Origin: Oscillospiraceae bacterium
GTDB lineage: Bacteria > Bacillota > Clostridia > Oscillospirales > Ruminococcaceae
Length of the DNA: 64,000 bases
Direction: 5' to 3'
Assembly: GCA_025757985.1 (NCBI GenBank)
Contig: CP107210.1
Coordinates: 2,232,001-2,296,000 of the forward strand
Made by a program: the position numbers and the translations under genes. Positions within the stretch are counted from its first letter, which is position 1. Each line of letters opens with the position of its first letter. Shown in pieces: positions 7,651 to 16,461 of this stretch. The notes beneath the pieces were generated by a model, which saw only the letters and a list, made by a program, of their open reading frames with translations, did not search any database and was not told the DNA's origin.

Positions 7651-9009
7651 TTAGCCAGCGATATTGAACTCCACGGTATCCTGAGCGTTCTGCATCTCGC
7701 TGTCAATGTCGGCGTTGTTCTGGACGATGTTGGTGACGGCATCGGTCAGGGCACTGCGCACGTCAGAGTAGTAAGCGCCGCAGTCGAATGCGGGAACCTG
7801 ACCGGCGAAGTTGACGATGTCCTTGTAAACGGTCTGGCCGCCGTAGAACTCGGAGGGCTGGTTGTAGACGTCGCTCTCGGCAGCGGGCAGGTAGCTGGCG
7901 ATGGCACCGGCGTTGGGCAGCAGATCGTCATACAGCTCGACGCTGGAACCGAAGGTGCTCTTCAGGAAGTCGAAGGCCAGCTCGGTGTTCTTGCAGTTGG
8001 AGGAAACGGCCCAGCTTGCGCCGCCGCAGTTTGCGTAGTTGGTGGCACCGTCGATGCCGTCCAGCTTGGGCATATTCACGATAGCCCACTTGCCGGACTG
8101 ATCCGCGGCAGCCTGCACGCTGGACATGATCCAGCAGCCGTTGATGACGCCGGCAGCCTTGCCGTCATTCATGGAAGCAATGTACTGGTCCCAGTCGGTG
8201 TACTCGGCCAGAATGCCCTTGTCGACCATGTCCTTGTAGACGGTCAGGGACTCTTTCAGCGCGGCATTGTCGGCGATCTTGACCTCGCCGTCCACCACGG
8301 GGGAGGCACCGGCAGACTGCATCATCTCGATGATCAGTTCGGAACCGCCGGAGGAGGTCAGCATCGGCACGCCGTTGGCGTCCACAACCTTCTGCGCCTT
8401 CTCCTCGAACTCGCTCCAGGTCAGATCCTTGAAGTCGTCGACGGTCAGACCGGCATTCTCGATCATATCGGAACGAACCGCCATGACGGAAGCGCCGTTG
8501 TCGAAGGGCAGACCGTAGTGGTGGCCATCGACGGTAGAATCAGCCAGCTTGCCGCCGGAGAACTTGTCCCAATCCAAGCCGGAGTCGGTCAGGTCGGTGT
8601 AGATACCGGGGAAGTTGGCGACCATCTTGTGGAAGGAGTAGTCCTGCATCAGGAAGATGTCGGGCAGGGTGCTGTAGTCCTCGCTGGTGGCAGCGGTGAT
8701 CAGCTTGGTCTCGATGTCGTTGTAGACGTTCTCCTCAATGTTCAGCTTGAAGTTGGGGTGATCCTTCTGGTAGATGGCCTCAGCCTGCTTCAGCGCATAG
8801 ATGTTGAAGTTCGGGTCCCATGCCCATACGGTCAGGGTCTCATCGCCGTCAGCGGTGGTGTCGGCGGCAGTGGATTCTGCGGTGGACTCGGCGGGCTTGC
8901 TCTCAGCGGCAGAGGTGGCTTCGCTGCTAGCGGCACCGCCGCCGCAGCCGACCAGCAGGGATGCTGCCATAGCTGCCGCCATAAGGGCTGCTGCATTCTT
9001 CTTTTTCAT
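7651..9009 (-). CDS. Extracellular sugar-binding lipoprotein (CUT1 family), probably galacto-N-biose/lacto-N-biose
   Basis: A 452-residue lipoprotein: basic start MKKKNAAAL, hydrophobic stretch, lipobox LLVGC at about residue 22, then a serine/alanine/threonine-rich linker (about residues 23-55), then the MalE-like domain starting TLTVWAWDPNFNIYALKQAE. GGAGG lies 8 bp before the ATG. It would be anchored outside the membrane and bind an oligosaccharide. It is placed directly after the GH112 phosphorylase gene and before the two permeases; from this the likely ligand is the beta-1,3-galactosyl-HexNAc disaccharide from mucin or milk glycans. Ligand assignment is inference. Confidence 0.88.
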   Translation of the reverse strand: MKKKNAAALMAAAMAASLLVGCGGGAASSEATSAAESKPAESTAESTAADTTADGDETLTVWAWDPNFNIYALKQAEAIYQKDHPNFKLNIEENVYNDIETKLITAATSEDYSTLPDIFLMQDYSFHKMVANFPGIYTDLTDSGLDWDKFSGGKLADSTVDGHHYGLPFDNGASVMAVRSDMIENAGLTVDDFKDLTWSEFEEKAQKVVDANGVPMLTSSGGSELIIEMMQSAGASPVVDGEVKIADNAALKESLTVYKDMVDKGILAEYTDWDQYIASMNDGKAAGVINGCWIMSSVQAAADQSGKWAIVNMPKLDGIDGATNYANCGGASWAVSSNCKNTELAFDFLKSTFGSSVELYDDLLPNAGAIASYLPAAESDVYNQPSEFYGGQTVYKDIVNFAGQVPAFDCGAYYSDVRSALTDAVTNIVQNNADIDSEMQNAQDTVEFNIAG

Positions 9010-9090
9010 GGGGGTTTCCTCCTTAAAAATGTTTCTCCATTCTTTGGCTGTATAACGTATGTCCCACGGCGGGGCATAAATTATCGGGTG

Positions 9091-11250
9091 TTATTCGGCA
9101 TCGTCTACCCAGCGCATCTCGCGCGGGGCCAGCGTCAGGCTGTCAATCAGATGCCCCTTGATGTACAGGTCTGTCTTTTCCTCGGCATCTGCATTGTTGA
9201 TGACCGCGATGCGCTTCGTTTCGGGGAAGACCGTGACCTCCGTGTCCACATTGGTCACATAATAGTGCTTCATCTCCTCCGGCATACCGGCGGCGTAGTA
9301 GATGGCGCGCAGCAAAATGCGGCAGTTCTGCGGGGAGTAGGGCAGCCCGGCAAAGTAGACGCTGTGGCCCTTGCCGTACTCGTTCACAACAAGCTGGCTG
9401 TACTCGCCGTCCTGCGCCAGTATCTGGTAGTGCTTGCCCTGCGCGTAGATGCGGCTCGTGCCCTCGCCGAAATCAACGGCGGTGTCAATATCCTCCAAGA
9501 TAAAGTGGTGCGGGTCGCAGGTGTTGTATTTGTCGGTGCTTAACGAGAAGCCCATCTCGCGGTCCACACCCATCACATCGGACAGCTGGAAGTACCGCCC
9601 CTGATGCTGGCAGGCGGTGGGCTCACCCACGCCGATGAAGCCGCCGCCTTCGTCCACAAATTTGCGGATGGCGGTCACGACCTTTTCGTCGATCCAGTTT
9701 TCGGCACCGCTGAAGGCTGTGTACGCATCGCCGACGTTGATGATGACGCCGATGTCCTCAGGGATGCCGTTGCGGATGTCATTGAAGTCGATGAACTCAA
9801 CATCGAACGGCATACCGCTCAGACATTCGAGAACCCCCTCGGCGGAGTAGGTCTCGCGGTGGTAGATAGAGTGGTGGACCTGATTGCTCATCCACTTGCG
9901 CAGGCCGCCCCAGCAGTTGAGGATGGCCACCTTGAACGGCGCAACATAGGACTTTGTGCCCTGCATATTTTCGTGGATCTGGCGGAACTCGCTGACCACA
10001 TTCTGGATCTCGTCAATAAAGCCGGGCCAGTTGCTGGCAAGCTTGAGGTAGCCGCCGTAGCCGATGCGGTCCAGCGGGCTGCGCAGGATGGCGCGGCGGG
10101 CCTTCATCCAGTTGGTGCGGGCCTCACCGATCGGGTCGCCGCCCTCGGTGAACACATCGGGGAAGAAGTAGGGCAGCAGACGGCCCTCGGTGTACCTGAC
10201 GCCCTTGATGTCGGAGATCATCCGCAGCGTAACGCCGCTGCCGACCGAGCCGACCACAGCGTCCAGCCCGATGGAGGCGAAATACTTGCCGTAGGGCTCG
10301 GTGCCGATCCAGTGATCGCCAAGGAACATCATCGCTTCCTTGCCGTAGGAGTGGACGATGTCGACCATCTCCTTGGCCAGCTTGCAGACTTCCTGCTGCT
10401 GGAACTCGATAAAGTCGCGGAATTCCTTGCTCGGCACGCGGAACATCGTGTTGTGGTAGCCCTGATCCACAATGAACTCAGGGCGGAACTTGTAGCCGGC
10501 CCACTTCTCGAACTTTTCCAGAATGTAGGGGCTGACGCTGGCGCTGTAGCCGAACCACTCGACGAATTTCTCGCGTTTCTGGTCGTCAAAGGTCAGCGTG
10601 AACTGGTGGAAGAAGGTCGTGAACCGCACCACATCAATATGGGGGTTGGCCTCGCACCAGCGGCGCAGCTTTTCTTTTACATACGCCTGCGTCTTGGGCT
10701 GGCGCACATCGTAGGTCAGCTGGTGCGGCGTGTCCTTCCAGTCGTTGGTCAGGAAGTTGTACATGTGTACGGGGTCCCAGATCAAAAACGCCAGAAAGCT
10801 GACTGTATACTCGTGGTAGGGGACGGTTTCGATCTCAACCTCACCGGTCGGCTCGTCAAAGAACCACTTGTCGGTGGGTACGACCTCACCGGTCGTGCGG
10901 TCGATGACCTCCCACCAGCGCTTGGGGTCGTCCAGCGTGTTGACCTTGAGCTGCTGGGTGTGGAAGCCGTCCATCAAATGGATGCGCAGCTTTGTGCCGC
11001 GCGCCGTGTGGCGGTCGCTGATGAGATACTCCTGCTGGACCTCATCGGGGTTTGCCTCGGCCCAGGCGTTATCCTTGCGGGTCGTATAATAGGTAGCGTA
11101 CTTTTTGGCGGGGTCCGTCAGCAATTCCTGCGGCATTTCGGTGCCGTCGCAGTCGCGCAGCGCATCCGCGCCCAACAGATTTTTCAGCCGCAGGGTCTCC
11201 TCCACCACATCTGCGTCTGTGGGAAGTGTCAATCTTCCAAGCTGCTCCAT
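9091..11250 (-). CDS. lnpA: GH112 1,3-beta-galactosyl-N-acetylhexosamine phosphorylase
   Basis: A 719-residue cytosolic enzyme, the usual length of the GH112 family (galacto-N-biose/lacto-N-biose phosphorylase). The start GRLTLPTDADVVEETLRLKN, then LLGADALRDCDGTEMP, and later HTARGTKLRIHLMDGFHTQQ follow the family pattern I know from bifidobacterial LnpA. The enzyme breaks Gal-beta-1,3-GlcNAc or -GalNAc with phosphate to galactose-1-phosphate and the free HexNAc. It heads an operon with a sugar ABC transporter and faces a divergent AraC-type gene, an expected inducer-regulator layout. The remaining pathway genes (NahK, GalT-like, GalE) are not in the window. Whether the host prefers the mucin or the milk disaccharide cannot be told here. 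Confidence 0.93.
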   Translation of the reverse strand: MEQLGRLTLPTDADVVEETLRLKNLLGADALRDCDGTEMPQELLTDPAKKYATYYTTRKDNAWAEANPDEVQQEYLISDRHTARGTKLRIHLMDGFHTQQLKVNTLDDPKRWWEVIDRTTGEVVPTDKWFFDEPTGEVEIETVPYHEYTVSFLAFLIWDPVHMYNFLTNDWKDTPHQLTYDVRQPKTQAYVKEKLRRWCEANPHIDVVRFTTFFHQFTLTFDDQKREKFVEWFGYSASVSPYILEKFEKWAGYKFRPEFIVDQGYHNTMFRVPSKEFRDFIEFQQQEVCKLAKEMVDIVHSYGKEAMMFLGDHWIGTEPYGKYFASIGLDAVVGSVGSGVTLRMISDIKGVRYTEGRLLPYFFPDVFTEGGDPIGEARTNWMKARRAILRSPLDRIGYGGYLKLASNWPGFIDEIQNVVSEFRQIHENMQGTKSYVAPFKVAILNCWGGLRKWMSNQVHHSIYHRETYSAEGVLECLSGMPFDVEFIDFNDIRNGIPEDIGVIINVGDAYTAFSGAENWIDEKVVTAIRKFVDEGGGFIGVGEPTACQHQGRYFQLSDVMGVDREMGFSLSTDKYNTCDPHHFILEDIDTAVDFGEGTSRIYAQGKHYQILAQDGEYSQLVVNEYGKGHSVYFAGLPYSPQNCRILLRAIYYAAGMPEEMKHYYVTNVDTEVTVFPETKRIAVINNADAEEKTDLYIKGHLIDSLTLAPREMRWVDDAE

Positions 11251-11667
11251 ATTCCCGTCCCTTTCCGGTCCGCCGTAGGCAGACCATGTTTCATTGACAA
11301 CATCATACCGGTTTCTTGCGGACTTGAACAGACCATTTCTTGTTGCGCATTTGCACTATCTTGCTATGCTTGTCTGTTTTGCAGGCAACATTCTGCCACG
11401 ACAAAAATATTGTACAAAAGCCGACCCATTTTCTTGTGCAATCTGCTGTTTTCACCGTCTGTTTAGTGTGCTAAAGCGCAAAATTGAGCAACAACGCTGT
11501 TTTTTTAACAAAACAGCGTTGCAATATTGCGCCATCTGCGCTATAATAGCAGAAAAATCATCCTCCTGCCGTCGCTTTTGTTTGTCGCATCTTGTTTTGT
11601 TTTTGTTTTATCTTGCGCGCAGGGTTTTCACCATTTTGTCATCGTTTCAGAAAAGGCGGTATTTTCC
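11251..11667. promoter_or_regulatory. Divergent promoter region between GH112 operon and AraC gene, with a perfect 12-bp inverted repeat
   Basis: No gene is seen in this 417-bp AT-rich stretch. It contains an inverted repeat at 11492-11521: arms CAACGCTGTTTT and AAAACAGCGTTG around a 6-base loop. It is placed between two divergently transcribed genes and could be the operator of the AraC protein or a terminator-like leader; neither side has a clear U-run directly after the stem. Confidence 0.5.
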
Positions 11668-12513
11668 ATGAACACACGGTATGAGCTGAACATGGATGTT
11701 CCCCCGCGGGAGGCCATCCGGCTGATGTATGTCAGCAAAAGCCGCTTCGGCGGCGACTGGAACTCGGTGCCGCACACCCACTCCTGCACCGAGGTTTTCT
11801 ACTGCGTGGACGGGCGCGGCCAGTTCAATGTCGAGGGCAAAATGCTCGATGTCGCCCCCGATGACATGGTCATCGTAAACCCCCGCACGCTGCACACCGA
11901 GTTAAGCTATCAGGCCTGTCCGCTCGAGTATATCGTGCTCGGCATCGAGGGGGTTGAGATCCTTTTCAACCAGCGGGATCAGGGCTACACGATGGTCAAG
12001 TGCGGTGCCATGCGCGAGGATATGCTCGGCCTGACCAAGATGCTGCTGCGTGAGATCGACGCGCGCGAGGACGGCTGCGAGATGGTCTGCCAGGACCTGA
12101 CCGAGGTGCTGCTTGTCAAGCTCGTGCGCACGGCCTCGCTCTCGCTGCGGGTCAGCACCCCGCCGGCCGAAAGCAAGGAGTGCGCCGCCGCCAAGCGCTA
12201 CATTGACGAAAACTACAGCCGCACCATCACGCTCGACTCGCTGGCCGAGATCGCGCATGTCAACAAATATTACCTCTCCCACTCCTTCAAGCGGGAGTAC
12301 GGCGCCTCCCCCATCGACTACCTGATGAAGCGCCGCATCACCGAGGCAAAAGCCCTGCTGACCAGCACCGATTTCAGTCTGACCCAGATCGCCGAGCAGA
12401 TCGGCTTCCGCTCGCTGGCCTACTTTTCCAAGTGTTTCCGCAAGGTCGAGGACATCAGCCCCAACGAATACCGCAAAACCGCCGCCCGCAAAGCCCCTCC
12501 GGGCAATTTGTAA
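11668..12513 (+). CDS. AraC-family transcriptional regulator of the GH112 locus
   Basis: 281 residues. The N-terminal half is a cupin-like sensor (VPHTHSCTEVFYCVDGRGQF with the metal/sugar-facing HTH and E), and the C-terminal part has the two helix-turn-helix units of AraC proteins: ITLDSLAEIAHVNKYYLSHSF and LTQIAEQIGFRSLAYFSKCF, ending in the PNEYRK signature. The ATG at 11668 follows AAGGCGGT; longer in-frame versions begin in non-coding AT-rich DNA. It is divergent from the GH112 operon and is the probable regulator of it, with the disaccharide or a product as signal (inferred). Confidence 0.9.
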   Translation: MNTRYELNMDVPPREAIRLMYVSKSRFGGDWNSVPHTHSCTEVFYCVDGRGQFNVEGKMLDVAPDDMVIVNPRTLHTELSYQACPLEYIVLGIEGVEILFNQRDQGYTMVKCGAMREDMLGLTKMLLREIDAREDGCEMVCQDLTEVLLVKLVRTASLSLRVSTPPAESKECAAAKRYIDENYSRTITLDSLAEIAHVNKYYLSHSFKREYGASPIDYLMKRRITEAKALLTSTDFSLTQIAEQIGFRSLAYFSKCFRKVEDISPNEYRKTAARKAPPGNL

Positions 12514-12539
12514 AGGCGCGCAATGCTCGCCAAGTTGGC

Positions 12540-12558
12540 GGGCGGCCAATGGCCGCCC
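12540..12558. repeat. Short GC palindrome of the dispersed ...GCCCCTACA family
   Basis: GGGCGGCCA and TGGCCGCCC form a perfect 9-bp stem followed by CTACA. The same terminal sequence closes the larger palindromic elements at 21980-22067 and 24105-24186, so it is taken as a solo or half copy of that family. Confidence 0.6.
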
Positions 12559-12568
12559 CTACACATTC

Positions 12569-12641
12569 AGCAGGTCAAAAATGTGATTTTTTGACCTGCT
12601 CAAAAAAGGCTCGTTGAAGCAGCGCTTCAACGAGCCTTTTT
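12569..12641. terminator. Two consecutive hairpins, at least one a bidirectional terminator
   Basis: 12569-12600: arms AGCAGGTCAAAAA and TTTTTTGACCTGCT. 12603-12641: an 18-bp perfect stem with arms starting AAAAAGGCTCGTTGAAGC and a 3-base loop; flanking A and T runs make it work on both strands, serving the convergent AraC and lacZ genes. Confidence 0.88.
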
Positions 12642-12651
12642 ATTTCATCTT

Positions 12652-15414
12652 TTACAGCACGATGCGGAAGCTCACGCTGCGGTCGCACTCGCCGCTCAGG
12701 CGGTAGGGCTCCTCCACATCAGTGCACCAGCTGTCAATGCCGCCTACACCGCGCGCGGCGCCCAGCACCGTAATGCTGGTGCGGCCGGTTTCGGGCAGCT
12801 CGCAGAGGTGCTGCGCGGCTTCGATCTGCTGCGCCGTGTTGGGCAGCGCGCTGAAGGCAAACGCCTCGCCGGTCTGCTCGATCGTCAGGGTCTTGCCGTT
12901 GGCCAGCTGCAGGCACACCTGCTGGGTGTACATGTGCAGGCCGCAATCCTGCGGCACCAGCGCCGGCTCAATGTGCGGGGTCTCCGCATGGCAGCCGAAC
13001 ACACCGCCCTTATAGCGGTCGGGGTAGGTCTCGCCCGAAAGGCCCGTCCAGCAGGTGCGGACCACGGGGGCGGTCGTCTCAAACTTGACGCCGAAGCAGG
13101 GCAGATCGGGCGCGCCGGGCACTGCATGGTAGACGGCCTCGACCTGCAAAGCCCCCTGTGCCTCGACCGTGTAGGTCATCTCGACAAGGGCGCCGGGCAC
13201 GCCGGGCACGCCGAAGCGGTACTGCACCCGCACGCGCTGCTCGGATTTTTCCTGCACGGTAAAGCCCATTCTCTGCACAAAGACATCGGCACCCATCCAG
13301 ACAGAGGCCCGCTGCGGAAAGCTGCAGCCGCGGTCATTGTCGGTGGAGGCACGCCAGAACGCCGGGCGCGGGGCGCGCCACAGCCATTCGGTCCCGTCCC
13401 TGCGCAGCGAGATCGGGCCCTGCTCCGCAATGGAGAACAGCACCTCAAACCCGTTGCCCTTGACGCCGATGTTGCCGTCACCCTCGACCACCGTCAGGGG
13501 GTGTGCGGGGCGCTTTTGCCATGCAGCGGCCAGCGCGGCGGCGCTGCGCTCTGCAGCCAGCCTGTTGCGCGCATCGTGCGCGGCGCGGCGCGCGGGGGTG
13601 TCATACCAGTAGCGGACCTCCTGCATGGCAGGCTTTTCGGTGCCGTCCGCATAGACGATGCCGTTGCCGCTGAAGTTGTAATCGGTCGTGCGCTCGTTAA
13701 AATCTCCGCCGTAGCCCAGCACGCGGCGGCCCATTGCATCGGTATGCCAGAGCGCCTGATCCATGTAGTCCCAGATGAAACCGCCCTGATACTTTTCGTA
13801 CCGGTCGATCAGCGCAATGTAGCTTTCCATCCCGCCGAGCGAGTTGCCCATGTCGTGCATATACTCACAGAGGATAAACGGCTTCTGAGGGTCGGCGTCC
13901 AGATACTCCCTGATGGAGGCGGGGCTGGCGTACATCCGGCTTTCCATATCGCTGATGTCGTCAAACGCGCGGCACTGGAACACGCCCTCGTAATGCACAA
14001 GGCGGCCGGGATCGTTTTCCCGGAAAAACGCCGCCATCGCGCGGATATCCTCGCCGGCATAGCTCTCGTTGCCGCAGGACCAGATCAGCACTGCCGCGTG
14101 GTTTTTGTCGCGTTCAAACATGCTGCGCGCGCGATCGACCACGCAGTCCCGCCATTCAGGCAGGCTGCCGGGGACATTCCAGCTCGGCTCCACCACGCCC
14201 AGCTTCTGCCAGCTGCCGTGGCTTTCAAGGTTGGTCTCGTCCATCATATAGATGCCGTTTTTATCGCAGAGGTCATACCACCGGCTCTGGTTGGGGTAGT
14301 GGCAGGTACGCACAGCGTTGATGTTGTTGCGCTTAAAGACGGCCATCGCAGCGTGCATATCACTCTCGTCAATGGCGCGGCCCTTCTCGGCATTCCACTC
14401 ATGGCGGTTGACACCGTTGAAGATGATGCGGCTGCCGTTTAAGCACATGATGCCGTCCTTCATCTCAAAGCGGCGGAAGCCGATGTCGTAGGGCACGACC
14501 TCCTGCACGGCGCCGTCGGCGTCATACAGGGTCAGCACGGCATGGTACAGCACCGGCGTCTCATGGCTCCACGGGTGGATGGCGCTCAGCTCGATGGTGC
14601 TGCCGTCAATGTCCTCATCAAAGAGGGCGAACTCCTCGCCATCGGTCAGGCGCAGGTGTACCCGCGCGCCGTCCGTCTCGCCGTCCAGCTTGACGATGGG
14701 GGTCAGAAGGCCGGTGGTGTTGCCCTCGGCCAGCTCCGCCTTGAGCCAGATATCACGGATATGCACCTTGGGCTTGGCGTAGAGATAGACCGAGCGGAAC
14801 AGGCCCGAGAAGCGGAAAAAGTCCTGATCCTCCAGCCACGAGGCACTGCTGTGCTTGTACACCTCAACGCACAGGCGGTTGCCGGTCTGCCTGATATACG
14901 GCGTCAGGTCAAATTCCGAGGGGGTAAAGCTGTCCTCGGCATAGCCGACGAAATGGCCGTTGCACCAGACATACAGTGCCTGCTCGGCACCCTGAAAGCT
15001 GACGCAGACGCGCTGCCCGCGCAGCCCCTCATCGAGATCGAACTCCCGCAGATAGCTGCCGACGGGGGTGTCGTCCCAGTCGATCTGCGGCGGGCGCAGA
15101 TAACTGCGGCCGTCCCACGGGTAGATGGTGTTGGTGTACTGGATCTGGCCGTAGCCCTGCAGCTCGATATGCCCAGGCACGCAGATCGTGCCGAAGGCCG
15201 AGAGATCCGCGTCCTCGCGGTAGAAATCCGCCGGGCGGGCGGCGGGGCAGGCACTGTAGGCAAAGCGCCATCTGCCGTCCAGACTTTGGCGCAGCGAGCT
15301 GCCGCCCAACCGGATCTCCGCCTCGCTGCGGTAGCAAACATGGTCCGAGTGTGCATCCAGCCGGTTCACAGCAAAGACGGTCGGGTCAGTCAGCCATTTC
15401 AGGTCGGGAGTCAT
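12652..15414 (-). CDS. lacZ: GH2 beta-galactosidase, LacZ type
   Basis: 920 residues, close to the roughly 1000 of E. coli LacZ. Domain order: sugar-binding jelly roll (LRQSLDGRWRFAYSACP, VPGHIELQGYGQIQYTN), immunoglobulin-like sandwich, TIM-barrel with acid/base region WSCGNESYAG and nucleophile region FILCEYMHDMGNS, and the C-terminal beta-galactosidase small-chain domain ending in the LacZ pattern GVGGIDSWCTDVEEPYRL. It hydrolyses terminal beta-galactose in the cytoplasm; no signal peptide. Its ATG is 4 bp after the stop of the upstream 233-residue gene, so the two form an operon. In this setting it could act on galactan side chains of pectin or on lactose; the sequence does not decide. 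Confidence 0.95.
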   Translation of the reverse strand: MTPDLKWLTDPTVFAVNRLDAHSDHVCYRSEAEIRLGGSSLRQSLDGRWRFAYSACPAARPADFYREDADLSAFGTICVPGHIELQGYGQIQYTNTIYPWDGRSYLRPPQIDWDDTPVGSYLREFDLDEGLRGQRVCVSFQGAEQALYVWCNGHFVGYAEDSFTPSEFDLTPYIRQTGNRLCVEVYKHSSASWLEDQDFFRFSGLFRSVYLYAKPKVHIRDIWLKAELAEGNTTGLLTPIVKLDGETDGARVHLRLTDGEEFALFDEDIDGSTIELSAIHPWSHETPVLYHAVLTLYDADGAVQEVVPYDIGFRRFEMKDGIMCLNGSRIIFNGVNRHEWNAEKGRAIDESDMHAAMAVFKRNNINAVRTCHYPNQSRWYDLCDKNGIYMMDETNLESHGSWQKLGVVEPSWNVPGSLPEWRDCVVDRARSMFERDKNHAAVLIWSCGNESYAGEDIRAMAAFFRENDPGRLVHYEGVFQCRAFDDISDMESRMYASPASIREYLDADPQKPFILCEYMHDMGNSLGGMESYIALIDRYEKYQGGFIWDYMDQALWHTDAMGRRVLGYGGDFNERTTDYNFSGNGIVYADGTEKPAMQEVRYWYDTPARRAAHDARNRLAAERSAAALAAAWQKRPAHPLTVVEGDGNIGVKGNGFEVLFSIAEQGPISLRRDGTEWLWRAPRPAFWRASTDNDRGCSFPQRASVWMGADVFVQRMGFTVQEKSEQRVRVQYRFGVPGVPGALVEMTYTVEAQGALQVEAVYHAVPGAPDLPCFGVKFETTAPVVRTCWTGLSGETYPDRYKGGVFGCHAETPHIEPALVPQDCGLHMYTQQVCLQLANGKTLTIEQTGEAFAFSALPNTAQQIEAAQHLCELPETGRTSITVLGAARGVGGIDSWCTDVEEPYRLSGECDRSVSFRIVL

Positions 15415-15417
15415 GGT

Positions 15418-16119
15418 TCAGTCCTCCGTTCCCGCAATGCGGGGCAAAAATACAAAGTTGTGGCCGCTGTCCGGGTGGGCCTTCTGCTCCGGCGTAAAGC
15501 GTGCAAAGTGGCTTTCGGGGTCGGCGGCGATCCATGCGTCCAGCTCGGGGCTGTGCGCGCCCGGCCGGTGCTTGATGTTCACATTGGTGCGCGGCTCCTC
15601 AAGGTAGGAGAAAAGCACCCCCTCCTGCACACAGATGAGATGCCAGCGGTCCCCCTCGACCAGCCCCTCGGTAACAATACGCAGGTGATGCTCCATATAG
15701 CTGCACCAGCTGTCGGGCGGCAGCAGCGCAATGCGCCCGCGGCGGCGCTGCGGGCAGCGGCCCCGCTGCCAGTCGGCGGCGGTGGTGGGTACATCGTGGT
15801 AAAAATACGGCTGCATGGCGGCCCATGGGCGGGGTGCCGCCTCACCCAGAGCGGGCGGCCACGGCAGCAGCGCCGCGTCCAGCGCGGGGCAAAGCCCCTG
15901 CGGTGTGAACGGGCGGTTCAGCCCCTCGGCATAAAAAAACAGGTGGTTTTCATACCGGAAAAGGCTTGCGGTCAGGATCCGCCCCTCCGCCTGTGCTTTT
16001 TGCAGCGCAGCGGAAAAGTCGGCAAAAACGGCCTCACCGGCTTCCCCGCCCAAAACGGCATGAAAGGAGCCGCGGCAGACGGCGGCATCGGCCAGCGATG
16101 CAGGCAGTGTGCAGGGCAT
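15418..16119 (-). CDS. Unrecognised protein, possible two-domain mutarotase/ABM-like fold
   Basis: 233 residues from an ATG at 16119 with GGAGAGG 7 bp upstream. No family is certain. By eye, residues about 35-75 (FADFSAALQKAQAEGRILTA, then SLFRYENHLFFYAEG) follow the same pattern as RhaM encoded at 17.8 kb (helix, then SIFYCNDELFGYYEC), and a second pattern HHLRIVTEGLVEGDRWHLIC followed by EGVLFSYLEEP appears later, so it may be a tandem of ferredoxin-like ABM domains as in L-rhamnose mutarotase. It lacks signal and membrane segments and is co-transcribed with lacZ. Sugar anomer handling is a guess. Confidence 0.7.
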   Translation of the reverse strand: MPCTLPASLADAAVCRGSFHAVLGGEAGEAVFADFSAALQKAQAEGRILTASLFRYENHLFFYAEGLNRPFTPQGLCPALDAALLPWPPALGEAAPRPWAAMQPYFYHDVPTTAADWQRGRCPQRRRGRIALLPPDSWCSYMEHHLRIVTEGLVEGDRWHLICVQEGVLFSYLEEPRTNVNIKHRPGAHSPELDAWIAADPESHFARFTPEQKAHPDSGHNFVFLPRIAGTED

Positions 16120-16461
16120 AACATTCCTCTCCTTTATCTTGTGATTATTCTTTATTGTACAATGCCCGGGCAGCAAAAGATATGCGGCATAGTGCAGTAT
16201 TCTTTGTGATAATTGCACTTTACATACCCCTGCTTCTGTGCTATGCTGAAGGAAGAATATAGGGCAATACCGCATAATTCTAAGTGCCGATACGGCGAGC
16301 GAGGTGCGGCAGCTGCTAAGCCAAAAGCGCAGATAATACTGGATGTCTTATCGAGCATTTTGGCAACGCAGATGCCGTGCCGCAGCCGCCGGAGCGGTGC
16401 TTAAGCCGTCAGGCGGGAATTGTGCGGTGTTGCCATAGACAAAAAATAAGGAGCAGGAGCG
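16120..16461. promoter_or_regulatory. Divergent intergenic region (unknown gene / GH28-like gene)
   Basis: About 340 bp between divergent genes, no convincing gene. The half near 16140-16260 is AT-rich and holds promoter-like TTGCAC and TATGCT boxes on the plus strand; the part 16290-16420 is GC-rich without a recognisable product. AAGGAGCAGGAGC precedes the GH28-like ATG. Confidence 0.4.

Noticed and set aside
7633..9543. A 636-codon plus-strand frame opposite the sugar-binding lipoprotein and GH112 end
   Set aside because: Spans two real minus-strand genes and the gap between them; composition typical of antisense in GC-rich DNA.
12808..14442. Long plus-strand frame opposite lacZ
   Set aside because: Antisense shadow; no ribosome site and no recognisable domain, while lacZ is complete.
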